64,000 nucleotides of DNA from RBG-16-49-21 sp040768125. GTDB lineage: Bacteria; Spirochaetota; UBA4802; UBA5550. How positions within the stretch are numbered: position 1 is the stretch's first letter; every line of letters begins with the position of its first letter. The stretch is from the NCBI GenBank assembly GCA_040768125.1, contig JAXGNG010000002.1:124001-188000 (forward strand). Reading direction: 5' to 3'. Made by a program: the position numbers and the translations under genes. The notes under the pieces are model-generated. The model was not told the origin of the DNA and ran no database searches. It saw only the letters and a program-made list of their open reading frames with translations. Shown here piece by piece: positions 41,301 through 48,241 of this stretch.

Positions 41301-43073
41301 ATGTTCGAACGCTACGTGCGGGACATCGCCTACGACGAGTTCGGGAGCCGCACCCGGGTCCGTTACGGCAACGATGCGGCGAGCGAATACGAGTACGATC
41401 CCCTGACCCGCCGCCTCACGAGGCTCGTGACCACTGCCGGGGGAAAGACCGTGCAGAACCTGGAATACGAGTACGACCGCGCGGGGAACATCCTCTCGAA
41501 GACGAACCGCGGCTTCTTCTCCGCCGGGGGAGAGGAGACCACCTCGGAGCAGACCTACGGCTACGACGACCTCCACCGCCTGATCTCCTCCGAGGGGGAA
41601 TACCGCGACCCGAAGGGCGTGAACACCTACACGAACGACTTCACCTACGACACCATCGGGAACATACTCACGAAGGCCCAGGTGAACGATTTTGACCCGG
41701 CGGAGGGCCCCTCGGCCCCGGTGCCGGGCACCACTTACACCTTCAACTATTCCTACAGCACAAAGCCCCACGCCGTGGTCTCCACGGGCGACACCACCTA
41801 CACCTACGACGCCAGTGGCAACATGACCGCCATGAAGGGCCCGGCGGTGGACCGTACGATCTCCTGGGACGAGGAGAACCGGATCACAAAGACGCTTGAC
41901 AGGCGCGACGAAACCGTCTACGCCTATGACGACGGGGGCACCCGGGCGATCAAGCGGGGGAGGTACGGCGAGACCTTCTACGCGGGGGAGAACCTCTCGA
42001 TCCGGAACGGGACGATAGAGTCGAAGCACATCTTCGCGGGCAACGCCCGGGTGGTCACGAAGGTGGCGAACAAGGGGAAGGACGCCGGGACATATTATTA
42101 TCACGGGGATCACCTCGGATCGAGCAACAGTATCACCACCAAGGCGGGCACGGTTCACGAGAACCTGGAGTACTTCCCGTATGGGGAGACGTGGGTACAT
42201 GCTTCGGCTCCGCTCAGCAACCTGTCCTTGCCCTTTAAGTTTACCGGGAAGGAGTATGACCCGGAGACGGGGTGGTATTATTTTGGGGCGAGGTATTATG
42301 ACGCGAGGTTGAGTAGGTGGACAACCATTGACCCGGCGCTGGGTAAGTACTTTCCGAATCCGAACGACTTTGATACGGAGCATGATTATTTCTGGTACCT
42401 TGAGCAGGATGCGAGCGCCAAATTGCCGGGGATTGGGGGGGTATTCAATTCTATAAATATGGATCTGTACCAGTATGGCGGAATGAATCCAATGAAGTAT
42501 GTTGATCCGGATGGGAAACTATTATTCAGGATACCGTTTACAAAAGATTATTTTTATCTCCAGCAGATACCGAAAAATGATGGCGGTGGATATCGTATGG
42601 GGAGAACGAACGAAAGTTCTGGAAGATATATCGATCCAACCGGTCATACCGGCATTCGCAGTCTCTGGGCGGATCAAAAAATATCCTTTGTCAATGACGA
42701 AAGAAGCAAGCCAAGCACCGACAGGAAAGTGAGTTTCAAGCAGGCAAAGGCGGTGGAAGGTGTGGCAAGGAAGACAGGGCTATTGTTCAATATCAACAGT
42801 AGCGTAAGAGGCAAAGGCCAGGGATATCATACAACCGGGGATGCAGTAGATATCAATAGAATTGCTGCAGATGGCGATGTCAGTCAATTCAAAGATAGCA
42901 CATCGGAATCGCCATCAGCTGTATTGAAGATGTATAAGAAAGGTGAGATGGGACTGATTCGAGATGTAGTCAAGGCATTCGATAGAGAAGGAGCTTTGCA
43001 GATTATTCATCCTGAAACAAAATATCGAACTGATCATAAAGACCACATACACGGAGGGAATATTAACAGATGA
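32397..43073 (+). CDS. Giant SpvB / FG-GAP / RHS polymorphic toxin lipoprotein with M15-peptidase-like tip
   Basis: This 3558-aa protein starts with a lipoprotein signal (ALAAVGC, Cys 42). It continues with beta-rich domains, a ZU5-like segment (about 605-705), an SpvB domain (about 800-1150; GWLGQGWDLPVP), many 'D.NGDGLPD' FG-GAP/VCBS repeats (about 1160-2270, as in TcdB-type proteins) and YD repeats forming the RHS cage. The RHS-associated core ends at YVDPDG near 3370. The roughly 185-residue tip has the M15/VanY-type zinc motif YHTTGDAVDIN (HxxGxAxD) and a terminal DHIHGG (HxH), predicting a peptidoglycan peptidase. The tip DNA is clearly AT-richer than the core. The likely immunity gene overlaps its stop by 4 bp. 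Confidence 0.87.
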   Translation: MAGNHSITRRSGGGPGGIGRFLYGGILRLALGAVIALAAVGCYDGAKKGIESLLIARATGTDSQDILVKAEPRSLVFIDPSGGVIETTPDLIDEAWRVFEGGAEKGFVSEAVVRMRCDLMSGFNIRRVKVRGTATSGMAAWALSRGSRTRIHWFGGDDFVPGGEWRAYEGEAAIRTEAVEFEIPPGEEGEALRGIELWGTWEDDPESRGAIESLKGIASPDELEQGLASIPVRTKETRALPAEASFSRNDGEGESPARFTLTLERRPQFVRRAYLRYEGMNSFRPMSVERRINGGEWIGGHDLSGDIEGEGEWRDHVEEINPRLLSAGENVIEFRTERDDVGIRGLRLITEGDGGWDHVASCAPAAACEDGPGTPPGPAPQWIEIELERTAEPDALLCFASGTAGSGIVVETLRECAWRAYSGGEDFGKLVPGWNLLRLPGAGPADGIRIGTSAPGGGGGTAISRIRMSASPLASGPNETRVVVTYPRNGEYFGRKACVEGFVAPARNAAGLISLSLGTRATDALTSDLTFSLSFTKEEAGFGDQGDDEEWAPVLIARDHLTYGAAAVPLSLNLLAPGDDGSASGGGAGGGDPGDDGGDGEDAGGYSFTVGPDASKTVDFGPIRIEIPAGAVDENTVITVIPLTGPEVAPLNEGMVNVTAPAAGYRFLVNGKPHGSFKKPIRISFTYGVDRLPPGHGDADVSMFFYDEGGKRWSRLRRVDSAASEGGSAPSQSVISPDGDAAASTDRVPVTSETDHFTDIINATLTAPEHPDPLAYNPNSIKDIKAGDPAAGVNLIETPQANPNGDAFLSYPIEVPRGRNGMQPRLEIRYSSSGGNGWLGQGWDLPVPSVTIDTKFGVPRYNDSDTYLLEGAELVEESPGLYRQRTEGPFKRIRRHGNSYADYWWEVTDRSGTVYVYGMTSQARLSGNAFLRGGAIFQWCLEKVIDPNGNAMTYAYDIESSHGGVQIYLREIAYTGKAPGASPGAAIDGGAYTVTFNRSCGTETRQDILTSGRSGFMTVNSCRLDSIEVKYNNVRLVRRYDLTYCENAPFKKTLLEKIQQYGADGTTLFNEHTMEYYDDLGMTDNPSYITGFGSGQSRGAFRTLIHLILFPVFNSALSSAIGNTISAYADLSVTPFSIGKWFSVGAKGGGNFEFGETINSFVDVNGDGLPDQVFLGSYKPNLGVSEEGVWLGFGPSMPLPGISTHGRDMTMSFNVGPTINIALSAFLDQSWSFSNTLGYWRDVNGDGRVDFVNGGMVRYNHDVGGMPVFLPTVPRYDSPVEFEEDGLDPNVRLEQLDLGTMPLKSEQAKKYYRDDPIRMWRAPWRGLVRVTGEVILGDYKPEPGPREYDFELGDYENGDDGGEVAPPEKITIEKNVPEYLTDDGVRASIYHGSRLLWSEDIPRGHFEPVRPWGVDDIWVEQGDELYFRVNSIDDGAYDIVHWDPEIEYLGVDADLTDENGLSVYRYCASEDFNLAQDALNPFTAPLSGEVLLSGSLMKHSATSDDITATVLVLDPDGLEKMRLERTIPGDFIGEEDLGLPASLSLEKNESVSSPPAGQIADRVYCILRSDTPIDWNAVSWKPELTYTSIELTYTDENGEEKPVPLDGTRVFQHSLPVTTALYPLHDREPVAPFEVPDGFDTGGQARIIFEAAPLSSPPDDYEARVTLAVKQGGRLVAKESAVVSRSHMMPIILDHVMDLDSGDALHFVFASDRHDISRYLQIGVPEVYYQSENFSLDTVDPSTAHYTDAMVYRGRGRTPSFGGGYRSWYYGRWNGENDAIVPEYLKPLDEQDGIAMPNLGSDSEEELLAKTNAINERVRMFSSMVPDLLPIRKDENNEITPPHTLPIPDGDRGMWFGHDRDCWISPGKMSASRVIRKYIPDGPEVDDPDNPGQKKAKITLAATGMGQVNGIGVPLFTRSEHRGLGASCAGTGLSTTEGNSHTMIGYFDLNGDGYPDIVNSFVNFITDKRGMMGGVGLGSIGSDVKATRSENENLSMANPMNCIESMEAILVETDVRGSGDVKGQSNNGGSTGVSGSGGFGRTHTSYDYIDVNGDGLPDRVVSALEGQPTFVVYNMGYCFNGGGVWDLQHFQLEKTATVGAGGGGSYSSDKTGVGGGVSVTYSQAATEATYIDLNGDGLPDRLYKRLSDKNSLHIPKGIVPLGPLVVQYNTGTGFMNGSTCFVGGDHNEPIMFNETVYQSPTGYFSIKIPILFIAIIINPGMSGGRKMQKTDVMMVDVDGDGLPDHVKSGAGGISVRFNRTGRTNLLKSVTRPLGGKIAIEYERRGNTVKMPQSRWVMTRVETTDGMETLDAGSGSVHRYASSFEYEEGRYHRGEREFLGFGRVTETRADGSVVEREFHNESLYLKGLEKKSSLRDADGDLWTVKRSTHETRPVLPEGHPMRGHAAFPALTRVETLYYEGETQDDGSPGKSSLLTYDYDAYGNVTRFVDYGDASSLDDVQALIAYAYRAEPYIMDRPSLIRVTDSSGNVLRRRVGAWDARGNLRELREFLDDATAAVTTLLYDDFGNLSSFTGPENAKGQRYSVTYTYDPAVNTHITGIRDSFGYASSAQYEYLFGNPLMTLDVNRNAFAYSYDRFGRVTRIVGPNDSGSDRPTVAFYYGAPVAGPNGELTAPAYARTMNRVSPTMSRTLDTVVTADGLKRTIQTKKSAEVNHILGMTISGPVVHDAMGRPVREGQPVFVPSPSSEYAAAEMRNPTRYEYDVMGRKTLIRHPDASTVAMTHGFDGGWFLTETRDQEGKLRRMRRDVRGNITSVRELCGGRWNATSYIYTPLGEIATIIDDGGNATQVRYDSLGRRTAIDNPDAGLVEYLYDRAGNVTRKITPNLRAAGKSIRYYHSFTRLDRIDYPDMADTTYTYGPPGAPYNRAGRVAAVDNGSVKEERFYGRLGEVTRSVRTVKVTKPSPATKSVSMSYAYNNLGQMENVTFPDGETIIYAYDYGGRLLAVSGSKGGMFERYVRDIAYDEFGSRTRVRYGNDAASEYEYDPLTRRLTRLVTTAGGKTVQNLEYEYDRAGNILSKTNRGFFSAGGEETTSEQTYGYDDLHRLISSEGEYRDPKGVNTYTNDFTYDTIGNILTKAQVNDFDPAEGPSAPVPGTTYTFNYSYSTKPHAVVSTGDTTYTYDASGNMTAMKGPAVDRTISWDEENRITKTLDRRDETVYAYDDGGTRAIKRGRYGETFYAGENLSIRNGTIESKHIFAGNARVVTKVANKGKDAGTYYYHGDHLGSSNSITTKAGTVHENLEYFPYGETWVHASAPLSNLSLPFKFTGKEYDPETGWYYFGARYYDARLSRWTTIDPALGKYFPNPNDFDTEHDYFWYLEQDASAKLPGIGGVFNSINMDLYQYGGMNPMKYVDPDGKLLFRIPFTKDYFYLQQIPKNDGGGYRMGRTNESSGRYIDPTGHTGIRSLWADQKISFVNDERSKPSTDRKVSFKQAKAVEGVARKTGLLFNINSSVRGKGQGYHTTGDAVDINRIAADGDVSQFKDSTSESPSAVLKMYKKGEMGLIRDVVKAFDREGALQIIHPETKYRTDHKDHIHGGNINR

Positions 43074-43780
43074 AAGTTGTTATATGGATATGTAGTGGTG
43101 GGAAAAAGAATCGGAAGTATTTATTGATTGTTGTAATCTCATATTTGATATTGATACTTTTTGGATGTGCAAATAATGCTGATACAAAATCATTAGTCCC
43201 AGCAACCCCAGAAATTCCAGAAAAATGTTTATTGGGGGGTTGTATTAATGATCAGTTTTATGGAAAGATCAATTCTACTGAAAGTTATTATTATGTGGTT
43301 CTATCGAAAGAGACTGATTTAAAGGTAAAACCTTCAAAAGTTTCAAGTACTATTGGTAAATTATATCCTCCATCTCAGGTAATAATTCAATATAAATCTA
43401 ATGCTCAATCTAAGAATAACAACATCAATGGTAATTGGATATATATCCAAACATTTAATTATAGCGAAGGCTGGATACTTGATGACAGCATTGCCTATAA
43501 ATCAATGTTCAAGCCTGATCACAGTTTTAATGGGAAAAAAATTGAATATTCATACGGCGATACAAACTATGATTTCGTCTTTACCGGCAGCAATCACTAT
43601 CGAGGTAAATGGATAAGCACATATCCGGCCGACAAGGGCAAGTCGGGAAAGGTTTTTGGGAAATTATATCGGTACAAGGATATTCTGTATTTTGATTCAG
43701 TGCAGAGTGACCATAAATTGTTTATACTCCTTTGTGATTCGGGAAAAGATGAAGGATGTATGTTGAAAATAATAAATTAG
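43070..43780 (+). CDS. SH3b lipoprotein, probable immunity protein for the M15-like RHS tip
   Basis: The 236-aa product has a transmembrane/lipoprotein signal (ILILFGC) followed by a bacterial SH3-like domain (about 85-155: VVLSKETDLKVKPSKVSSTIGKLYP..., NGNWIYIQTFNYSEGWI) and a beta-rich C-terminus. SH3b domains bind peptidoglycan or its peptides. A periplasmic lipid-anchored protein starting inside the stop of the toxin gene is in the right place and compartment to block a peptidoglycan peptidase. AT-rich like the toxin tip. The immunity role is inference from position and location. Confidence 0.7.
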   Translation: MKVVIWICSGGKKNRKYLLIVVISYLILILFGCANNADTKSLVPATPEIPEKCLLGGCINDQFYGKINSTESYYYVVLSKETDLKVKPSKVSSTIGKLYPPSQVIIQYKSNAQSKNNNINGNWIYIQTFNYSEGWILDDSIAYKSMFKPDHSFNGKKIEYSYGDTNYDFVFTGSNHYRGKWISTYPADKGKSGKVFGKLYRYKDILYFDSVQSDHKLFILLCDSGKDEGCMLKIIN

Positions 43781-43796
43781 CTCTTTGAAAACCAAC
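43779..43796 (+). promoter_or_regulatory. boxA-like antitermination sequence (copy 1)
   Basis: AGCTCTTTGAAAACCAAC overlaps the stop codon of the immunity gene. It resembles the rRNA boxA bound by NusB-S10 (TGCTCTTTA in E. coli, TTCTTTGAAAACT in Bacillus). Four further near-exact copies occur in this toxin region. Confidence 0.5.
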
Positions 43797-43825
43797 AATC
43801 ATTTTCATGTTATAGGGAAACCGCT

Positions 43826-44431
43826 ATGAAGAAATGGTTTGGCATCAATTCATTCTTGTTCGCAACGATTCTCCTGCCATCCTGTGCGACCTTTTCCGGA
43901 GATTATTACCGTGTGGTTGATCCTGCAATTCCGCTGACCAATGGAAGACTCGCCGTGGTATGCCGTGATAACCGTTTTATCGCACAGAGGCTTTCCGGGC
44001 TCTTGGCCGAAGGACTTGCTCGTCACGGTTTTGTCGTCACGCCCATACGCGAGATGGCCGAGAAAATTCCTCGCTATCCTTCTGGATTGCCCGACTTTTT
44101 CGAGGCATCGGATGGGGTTGGTCCGGCAGTTCTTGGTGACAAGGGAGCACTTGCCGTAAAAAAAGTGCGTGAGATGTTTGGCGTCGACTCGATGCTTTTT
44201 ATTCGGATTAAAAAGTACGGAGAAATCTCCGGGAGGTTCCACAGTATATATTATATGTCCGTTGAAGCGAAGATGGTCGTTTCCCCGGGCAATCGGGTAC
44301 ACGGGCATTCTGATTTTTTTATATCCAGGCGCGTGTGGGGAACTCCACGTGAGGAGGATTATGACCGACTTGTCAATGATGTGGCATCTTCAATGGTGGA
44401 AAAAATATTTTCGGCAGGAGAATCGAAATGA
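43826..44431 (+). CDS. Lipoprotein A of duplicated block
   Basis: The 201-aa lipoprotein (signal ILLPSC) has an alpha/beta mature domain: GRLAVVCRDNRFIAQRLSGLL, then 'EMAEKIPRYPSGLPDFF' and 'VREMFGVDSMLFIRI'. The layout (hydrophobic strand, helix, 'variable-MxxkIp.yPs', 'v..lgvd.llfi.i' strand) is shared by the lipoproteins at 44428, 53121, 53723, 57285 and 58006 and resembles CsgG/TolB-N-type folds. It differs from the copy at 53121 mainly in two segments. Function unknown. Confidence 0.7.
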   Translation: MKKWFGINSFLFATILLPSCATFSGDYYRVVDPAIPLTNGRLAVVCRDNRFIAQRLSGLLAEGLARHGFVVTPIREMAEKIPRYPSGLPDFFEASDGVGPAVLGDKGALAVKKVREMFGVDSMLFIRIKKYGEISGRFHSIYYMSVEAKMVVSPGNRVHGHSDFFISRRVWGTPREEDYDRLVNDVASSMVEKIFSAGESK

Positions 44432-45099
44432 AGAAAACCTCTGTTTTATCGGTCATGTGTAGTGCGTTGCTGACGATCGGATGTATGCAGAAAATCGGAG
44501 GGACCGTATTCAAGACAACGGTAAAGGATATTAAGACCGGCAAGGGGTCCATTGCCGTACTGGCCGGTTCGTCCGACGAACAAGTACTTGTGATGGCGCG
44601 GTATGCGACGGAAGCATTTGCCAAGAAGACCCGATTTGACGTCATGTCTCAGGAGCAGATTGGTAAAAGAATTTCCGGATATCCCTTTAATATTCAGGGC
44701 CCGTACAGGTCTGCCTATAAAAAGGTGGCTGAAGACTTTTCTCTGACCGACGTAAATAAATTACGCACCCTTCAGCAACGACTTGGCGTGAAGTATCTCT
44801 ACGTAATATGGAATCCTCTTAGTTTGGACAGTGGATTGTACGAAACAAAAAGCGGTATTCCTATAGGAAACAGGTATGCCATGGTATACCGGAATGATGA
44901 GGTGAGTATAATAGGGCAGTTGTTTGAATGTCCTGCCATGAATGAAGTCGGTAGAACAAACGGGAGATATATCGTTTTGAAAGAAAAAGCCGGCAATTTT
45001 ATCGTTGCGTCCGCGATATTCAGCCATGAAGAAGGAATGACATACTTTTTTGAAAAGGTTGCGGATAGAGTCGGAAAAAATACCGGAATGGGCAAGTAG
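44428..45099 (+). CDS. Lipoprotein B of duplicated block
   Basis: The 223-aa lipoprotein (TIGC) overlaps lipoprotein A by 4 bp (ATGA). Conserved blocks are GSIAVLAGSSDEQVLVMARY, FDVMSQEQIGKRISGYP and LQQRLGVKYLYVIWNP, the same order as in the genes at 57285 and 58006. Its protein sequence is identical in the copy at 53723. It may assemble with its partner in the outer membrane; role in toxin delivery or immunity unproven. Confidence 0.72.
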   Translation: MKKTSVLSVMCSALLTIGCMQKIGGTVFKTTVKDIKTGKGSIAVLAGSSDEQVLVMARYATEAFAKKTRFDVMSQEQIGKRISGYPFNIQGPYRSAYKKVAEDFSLTDVNKLRTLQQRLGVKYLYVIWNPLSLDSGLYETKSGIPIGNRYAMVYRNDEVSIIGQLFECPAMNEVGRTNGRYIVLKEKAGNFIVASAIFSHEEGMTYFFEKVADRVGKNTGMGK

Positions 45100-45162
45100 A
45101 CATGCCGTGGCATGGGTGATATAATTATGATGGCGGGAAAAATATTCGACACTGATCATCAT

Positions 45163-45180
45163 AGCTCTTTGAAAACCAAC
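45163..45180 (+). promoter_or_regulatory. boxA-like antitermination sequence (copy 2)
   Basis: The exact AGCTCTTTGAAAACCAAC sequence lies 63 bp after lipoprotein B and 28 bp before the structured repeat. Confidence 0.5.
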
Positions 45181-45207
45181 TATCATTTTCAGAGTATCGC
45201 CCCCCCC

Positions 45208-45317
45208 CGCGTTAGGGATGCGGAGGGTTTAGTCGCGGCGCGCCGTTTGCCGCGACCGGAGCGAAGCGGAGACTCGGCTCAAGTCGACGGACAGGAGGTC
45301 CGTCGGTGTGAGGACCC
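45208..45317 (+). repeat. Structured intergenic repeat A (AGGA-loop hairpin)
   Basis: It begins CGCGTTAGGGATGCGGAGGG, forms hairpin 1 (GTCGCGGC 45232-45239 with GCCGCGAC 45249-45256), then GAAGCGGAGAC, then hairpin 2 (CGACGGAC 45285-45292, loop AGGAG, GTCCGTCG 45298-45305). Related copies are at 48133, 50414 and 54504. The ACAGGAGG loop matches the core of CsrA-binding hairpins. Confidence 0.65.
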
Positions 45318-45421
45318 CTTATGTCAACATAGTTGTCCCCTGGATAAAACAGGTTGGGGCCACAAAATGCGCACCTGTGACTCGTAACAGTTAAGCGTAT
45401 ACCTGGCCTTTCCGGCAAGAA

Positions 45422-45688
45422 TCACTGGAAATTCATTTTTCCATGTTTTACAAAGCGGACATACACGGCCTTGTTCACATTATCAAGGGTATACAGGACC
45501 TTGTAACCCTCGACGATGAGTTCACGGTAGCCGTTCCATTTATTCTTACCGGTGATGGCGAATCCGAGTTCGGGAAACGTTTCAAGGAGTTCGGTTTTTT
45601 TCAGCACATTGGAAATGGCTTTGGAATTCATGGACTCAAGGTCGGAGAATACTGAATCTGCAAGAAAGAGTTTATATGTTTTTTCCAT
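45422..45688 (-). CDS. RelE/ParE-type toxin (copy 1)
   Basis: The 88-aa product has a RelE/ParE fold pattern: YKLFLADSVFSDLESM, a 'LETFPELGF' segment, 'YRELIVEGYKVLYTLD' and 'VYVRFVKHGKMNF'. Its start overlaps the antitoxin 3' end by 17 bp. Identical to 54718-54984. It would act as a cytoplasmic mRNA interferase or gyrase poison and stabilise the surrounding repeat block. Confidence 0.8.
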   Translation of the reverse strand: MEKTYKLFLADSVFSDLESMNSKAISNVLKKTELLETFPELGFAITGKNKWNGYRELIVEGYKVLYTLDNVNKAVYVRFVKHGKMNFQ

Positions 45689-45896
45689 GCGCCCTCAGCT
45701 TTTCCTTCAGTTGGTCCAGCGTAAGGGTTTTCCCGTCCCGGATTTCCTTTTCGCGTTCTTCCTTCAGCTTGAGTGCTTCGGGAGTATCAAGCCACTCCTC
45801 GAACCGCAGTTGGTCGAGCAATTCCTTTTTTTTCTCCCGTGGAAGCTGAGAGATGAGGGAGAAGACCTGTTCGTCGGTAAGGGTGATATTGAGCAT
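45672..45896 (-). CDS. Antitoxin of RelE/ParE pair (copy 1)
   Basis: The 74-aa, strongly charged, helical protein (MLNITLTDEQVFSLISQLP...EEWLDTPEALKLKEEREKEI) is typical of small antitoxins encoded upstream of RelE/ParE toxins. The promoter region carries an inverted repeat over the -10 box, which fits autoregulation. Confidence 0.75.
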   Translation of the reverse strand: MLNITLTDEQVFSLISQLPREKKKELLDQLRFEEWLDTPEALKLKEEREKEIRDGKTLTLDQLKEKLRAHGKNI

Positions 45897-45947
45897 TCGG
45901 TTAACCTGATTCCAGTGTATGTTGCTATTCTTTAGGCTATAGCACTG

Positions 45948-45985
45948 TGTCGTTTAATATACTACACGACATGCTGTTTTGTCAA
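45948..45985 (-). promoter_or_regulatory. TA promoter and operator (copy 1)
   Basis: On the reverse strand TTGACA (45980-45985) and TATATT (45956-45961) are 18 bp apart. An inverted repeat TGTCGT-N12-ACGACA (45948-45971) covers the -10 box, as expected for repression by the toxin-antitoxin complex. Confidence 0.7.
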
Positions 45986-46023
45986 TACTGATATAGTAAT
46001 TTTCCGTCAGGGGCAGTGCCCCG

Positions 46024-47562
46024 GTGGAGCGCTACGACGACCTCCACCGCCTGATCTCCTCCGAGGGGGAATACCGCGACCCGAAGGGGGTGAACACCTA
46101 CACGAACGACTTCACCTACGACACCATCGGGAATATACTCACCAAGGAACAGGTGAACGATTTCGCCCCGGCAGGGGGCTCGTCCTCCCCGATTCCGGGC
46201 ACCACCTACACTTTCAACTACGCCTACGGCGCCAAACCCCACGCCGTGGTCTCCACTGGGGACACGACCTACACCTACGACGCCGGCGGCAACATGACCA
46301 CCATGAAGGGCCCGTCGATCGACCGGACAATCACCTGGGACGAGGAGAACCGGGTGACAAAGACGCTTGACAGGCGCGACGAAACCCTCTACGCCTATGA
46401 CGACGGGGGCATCCGGGCGATCAAGCGCGGGAAGTACGGCGAGACCTTCTACGCCGGGGAGAACCTCTCGATCCGGAACGGTACGATAGAGTCGAAGCAT
46501 ATATTTGCGGGGAATGCCAGGGTGGTCACGAAGGTGGCGAACAAGGGGAAGGATGCAGGGACGTATTATTACCATGGGGACCACCTGGGTTCATCGAACA
46601 GTATCACGACACGGACCGGGAGTGTTCATGAGAATATCGAGTACTTTCCTTACGGCGAAACCTGGGTACACAGCCTTATCGCCAGGGCGGAGAGCCTGCC
46701 CTTTAAGTTTACTTCAAAGGAACTTGATCCGGAAACTGGATTATACTATCACGGCCATAGATACCGCGATCCTCGACTTGGCGGATGGCTAAGCGTCGAA
46801 CCTGCTCTATTATCGTTTTTGCCGAATAATGACGGAAAAAACTCGCAATTACCAGGTCGTGGAGGGATATACAACCCGGTAAATTTGAATGTATATAACT
46901 ATGCAAATAATAATCCACTTTGTTATATTGATCCTGATGGCGGAGTACCGGTTTGGGTTGTGCTATTAGGTGTTGCTGCATTAACATTGGATGCAAAAGA
47001 AATTTATGATGCGTTTTCTGAGGGGGATAATGGACAAATCGCATTTGCATTGGGAATGACCACTCTCGATATTGCTACGTTTGGCACAAGTGGATGGGCC
47101 CTCAGGTTAGCTAAAGAATCAAAACATATAGCAGGCGCAGCCAGTGGTGCGTACAACCATTCAAGGAATCCAGATAGCACGGTTGGATCCACTGCTCTAA
47201 CCTTTTTTGGGACTTATGCTGCCAGTAGAACTGGGAGTGCTGTAATAAATGGAGTGGGACAACGATTTTGGAGCGGGGGAAGAGCTTTATTCCGTGATGG
47301 CATGAAAATTTATGAACCATCCCGACGCAATGAAGCCATAACAAAATATATTGATTTCGGTTATACAGAAAGCGTTAAAAAAGCCGCGGCTCCTGTTGCC
47401 AATAACAGTGTACATGCCGGAGGTAATGATCCGGGAACGACTGGCCGGGGCAACAACAATGACACATCTAATGCATTTATCGGTAGAGATTCTTCAGGCA
47501 ATCCGACAATGACAACAAATCCCCGGGGGTCAGGTTTGACAGACTTGCAACCCATGCGCTGA
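46024..47562 (+). CDS. Orphan RHS module 2: core fragment plus tip
   Basis: The 512-aa frame opens with a GTG directly in RHS-core sequence (RYDDLHRLISSEGEYRDPKG, equivalent to the main protein near residue 3060). It keeps the DPETGLYY...RDPRLGGW core and ends at CYIDPDGG near residue 302. The tip (about 210 aa) starts with hydrophobic helices (PVWVVLLGVAALTLD), then GQRFWSGGRALFRDGMKIYE and a Gly/Asn-rich tail; activity unknown. No signal peptide or ribosome site, so it is probably a silent cassette or recombination donor. Paralogous to module 4. Confidence 0.8.
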   Translation: MERYDDLHRLISSEGEYRDPKGVNTYTNDFTYDTIGNILTKEQVNDFAPAGGSSSPIPGTTYTFNYAYGAKPHAVVSTGDTTYTYDAGGNMTTMKGPSIDRTITWDEENRVTKTLDRRDETLYAYDDGGIRAIKRGKYGETFYAGENLSIRNGTIESKHIFAGNARVVTKVANKGKDAGTYYYHGDHLGSSNSITTRTGSVHENIEYFPYGETWVHSLIARAESLPFKFTSKELDPETGLYYHGHRYRDPRLGGWLSVEPALLSFLPNNDGKNSQLPGRGGIYNPVNLNVYNYANNNPLCYIDPDGGVPVWVVLLGVAALTLDAKEIYDAFSEGDNGQIAFALGMTTLDIATFGTSGWALRLAKESKHIAGAASGAYNHSRNPDSTVGSTALTFFGTYAASRTGSAVINGVGQRFWSGGRALFRDGMKIYEPSRRNEAITKYIDFGYTESVKKAAAPVANNSVHAGGNDPGTTGRGNNNDTSNAFIGRDSSGNPTMTTNPRGSGLTDLQPMR

Positions 47563-47572
47563 GAGTAAAACG

Positions 47573-48079
47573 ATGAAACAGAGAATACATATTTATGAAA
47601 TCCTTAGAACTGACCAGGCATGTATAGTGTTCGTAGGTTCAATGATGGCTGTGATATTAGTGACAATAATTGTTTATGGATCAATAGAAATTTTTGGTAG
47701 CTATAGAACTAACACGGGTGGTTTGATTACAGAGGAGGATGTTCCCTATGCGTTTGTTTTTGAAATCGTTGTGGTAGTTGTAGGCCTATTGGGAATCATC
47801 ATAAGGTATTTGTATTTTAGAAATATATTGGCTAATCAAGTACCGGTTAATGGAATCATTGATAAAGTATCATATGACAAATATAACGAGCCAATTATTG
47901 CATTCAATTATGAATTCAATGGGCAAATCTATGAGAGAAAAAAGCATATAGCTGGCGGTAATTATAGGATTTCTCAAGCGATCAAAAAGGGAACAGGGAT
48001 TAATGTGCTGATAAATAGTAAAAACCCCAAGCAGTTTATTATTGCCGATTTGTATAAGTCGGCAAGAAGTATTATTTGA
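47573..48079 (+). CDS. Two-TM DUF3592-like protein, probable immunity 2
   Basis: The 168-aa product has transmembrane helices at about 17-38 and 58-78 and a C-terminal beta domain (VNGIIDKVSYDKYNEPIIAFNYEFNGQIYERKK...INVLINSKNPKQFI) typical of DUF3592. It starts 10 bp after module 2 and is homologous to the gene after module 4, so each travels with a cognate tip. Membrane location implies that the toxin acts on or across the inner membrane. Confidence 0.7.
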   Translation: MKQRIHIYEILRTDQACIVFVGSMMAVILVTIIVYGSIEIFGSYRTNTGGLITEEDVPYAFVFEIVVVVVGLLGIIIRYLYFRNILANQVPVNGIIDKVSYDKYNEPIIAFNYEFNGQIYERKKHIAGGNYRISQAIKKGTGINVLINSKNPKQFIIADLYKSARSII

Positions 48080-48092
48080 TTGAAAGTTATTA

Positions 48093-48109
48093 AGCTCTTT
48101 GAAAACAAC
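48093..48109 (+). promoter_or_regulatory. boxA-like antitermination sequence (copy 3)
   Basis: AGCTCTTTGAAAACAAC lies 13 bp after immunity gene 2, one base shorter than the other copies. Confidence 0.48.
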
Positions 48110-48132
48110 AATCCTTTGCATCCTTTCTCGCC

Positions 48133-48241
48133 CGCGTGAGGGATGCGGAGGGCCTGGCCCGCAGGGCCGGAGAGAAGCGGAGACTTGGTCCCAATCGCCG
48201 GCCAGGATGGCCGGCGGTGCGAGGATGGCCCAGGAGGGGCC
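48133..48241 (+). repeat. Structured intergenic repeat B (two AGGA-loop hairpins)
   Basis: It begins CGCGTGAGGGATGCGGAGGG. Hairpin 1 is replaced by GGCCC/GGGCC (48156-48168). Hairpin 2 is CGCCGGCC-AGGAT-GGCCGGCG (48196-48216), with paired base changes relative to copy A. A further GGCCC-AGGAG-GGGCC lies at 48227-48241. The CCAGGATGG loop resembles the CsrA consensus. Confidence 0.65.

Larger units (their letters stand above)
43812..46100. repeat. Large direct repeat, copy 1 (about 2.3 kb)
   Basis: It is repeated at 53107-55396 with an offset of 9295-9296 bp. It contains two lipoprotein genes, boxA, a structured repeat, a toxin-antitoxin pair and the beginning of an RHS-core fragment. The second lipoprotein and both TA proteins are identical between copies, while the first lipoprotein differs at many residues. 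The C run near 45200 has 9 versus 10 bases. Confidence 0.9.

Noticed and set aside
39981..42383. An 800-codon reverse-strand open frame opposite the RHS gene
   Set aside because: It mirrors the high-GC codon pattern of the real forward gene, lacks any domain or ribosome site, and similar shadows appear opposite every RHS core fragment.
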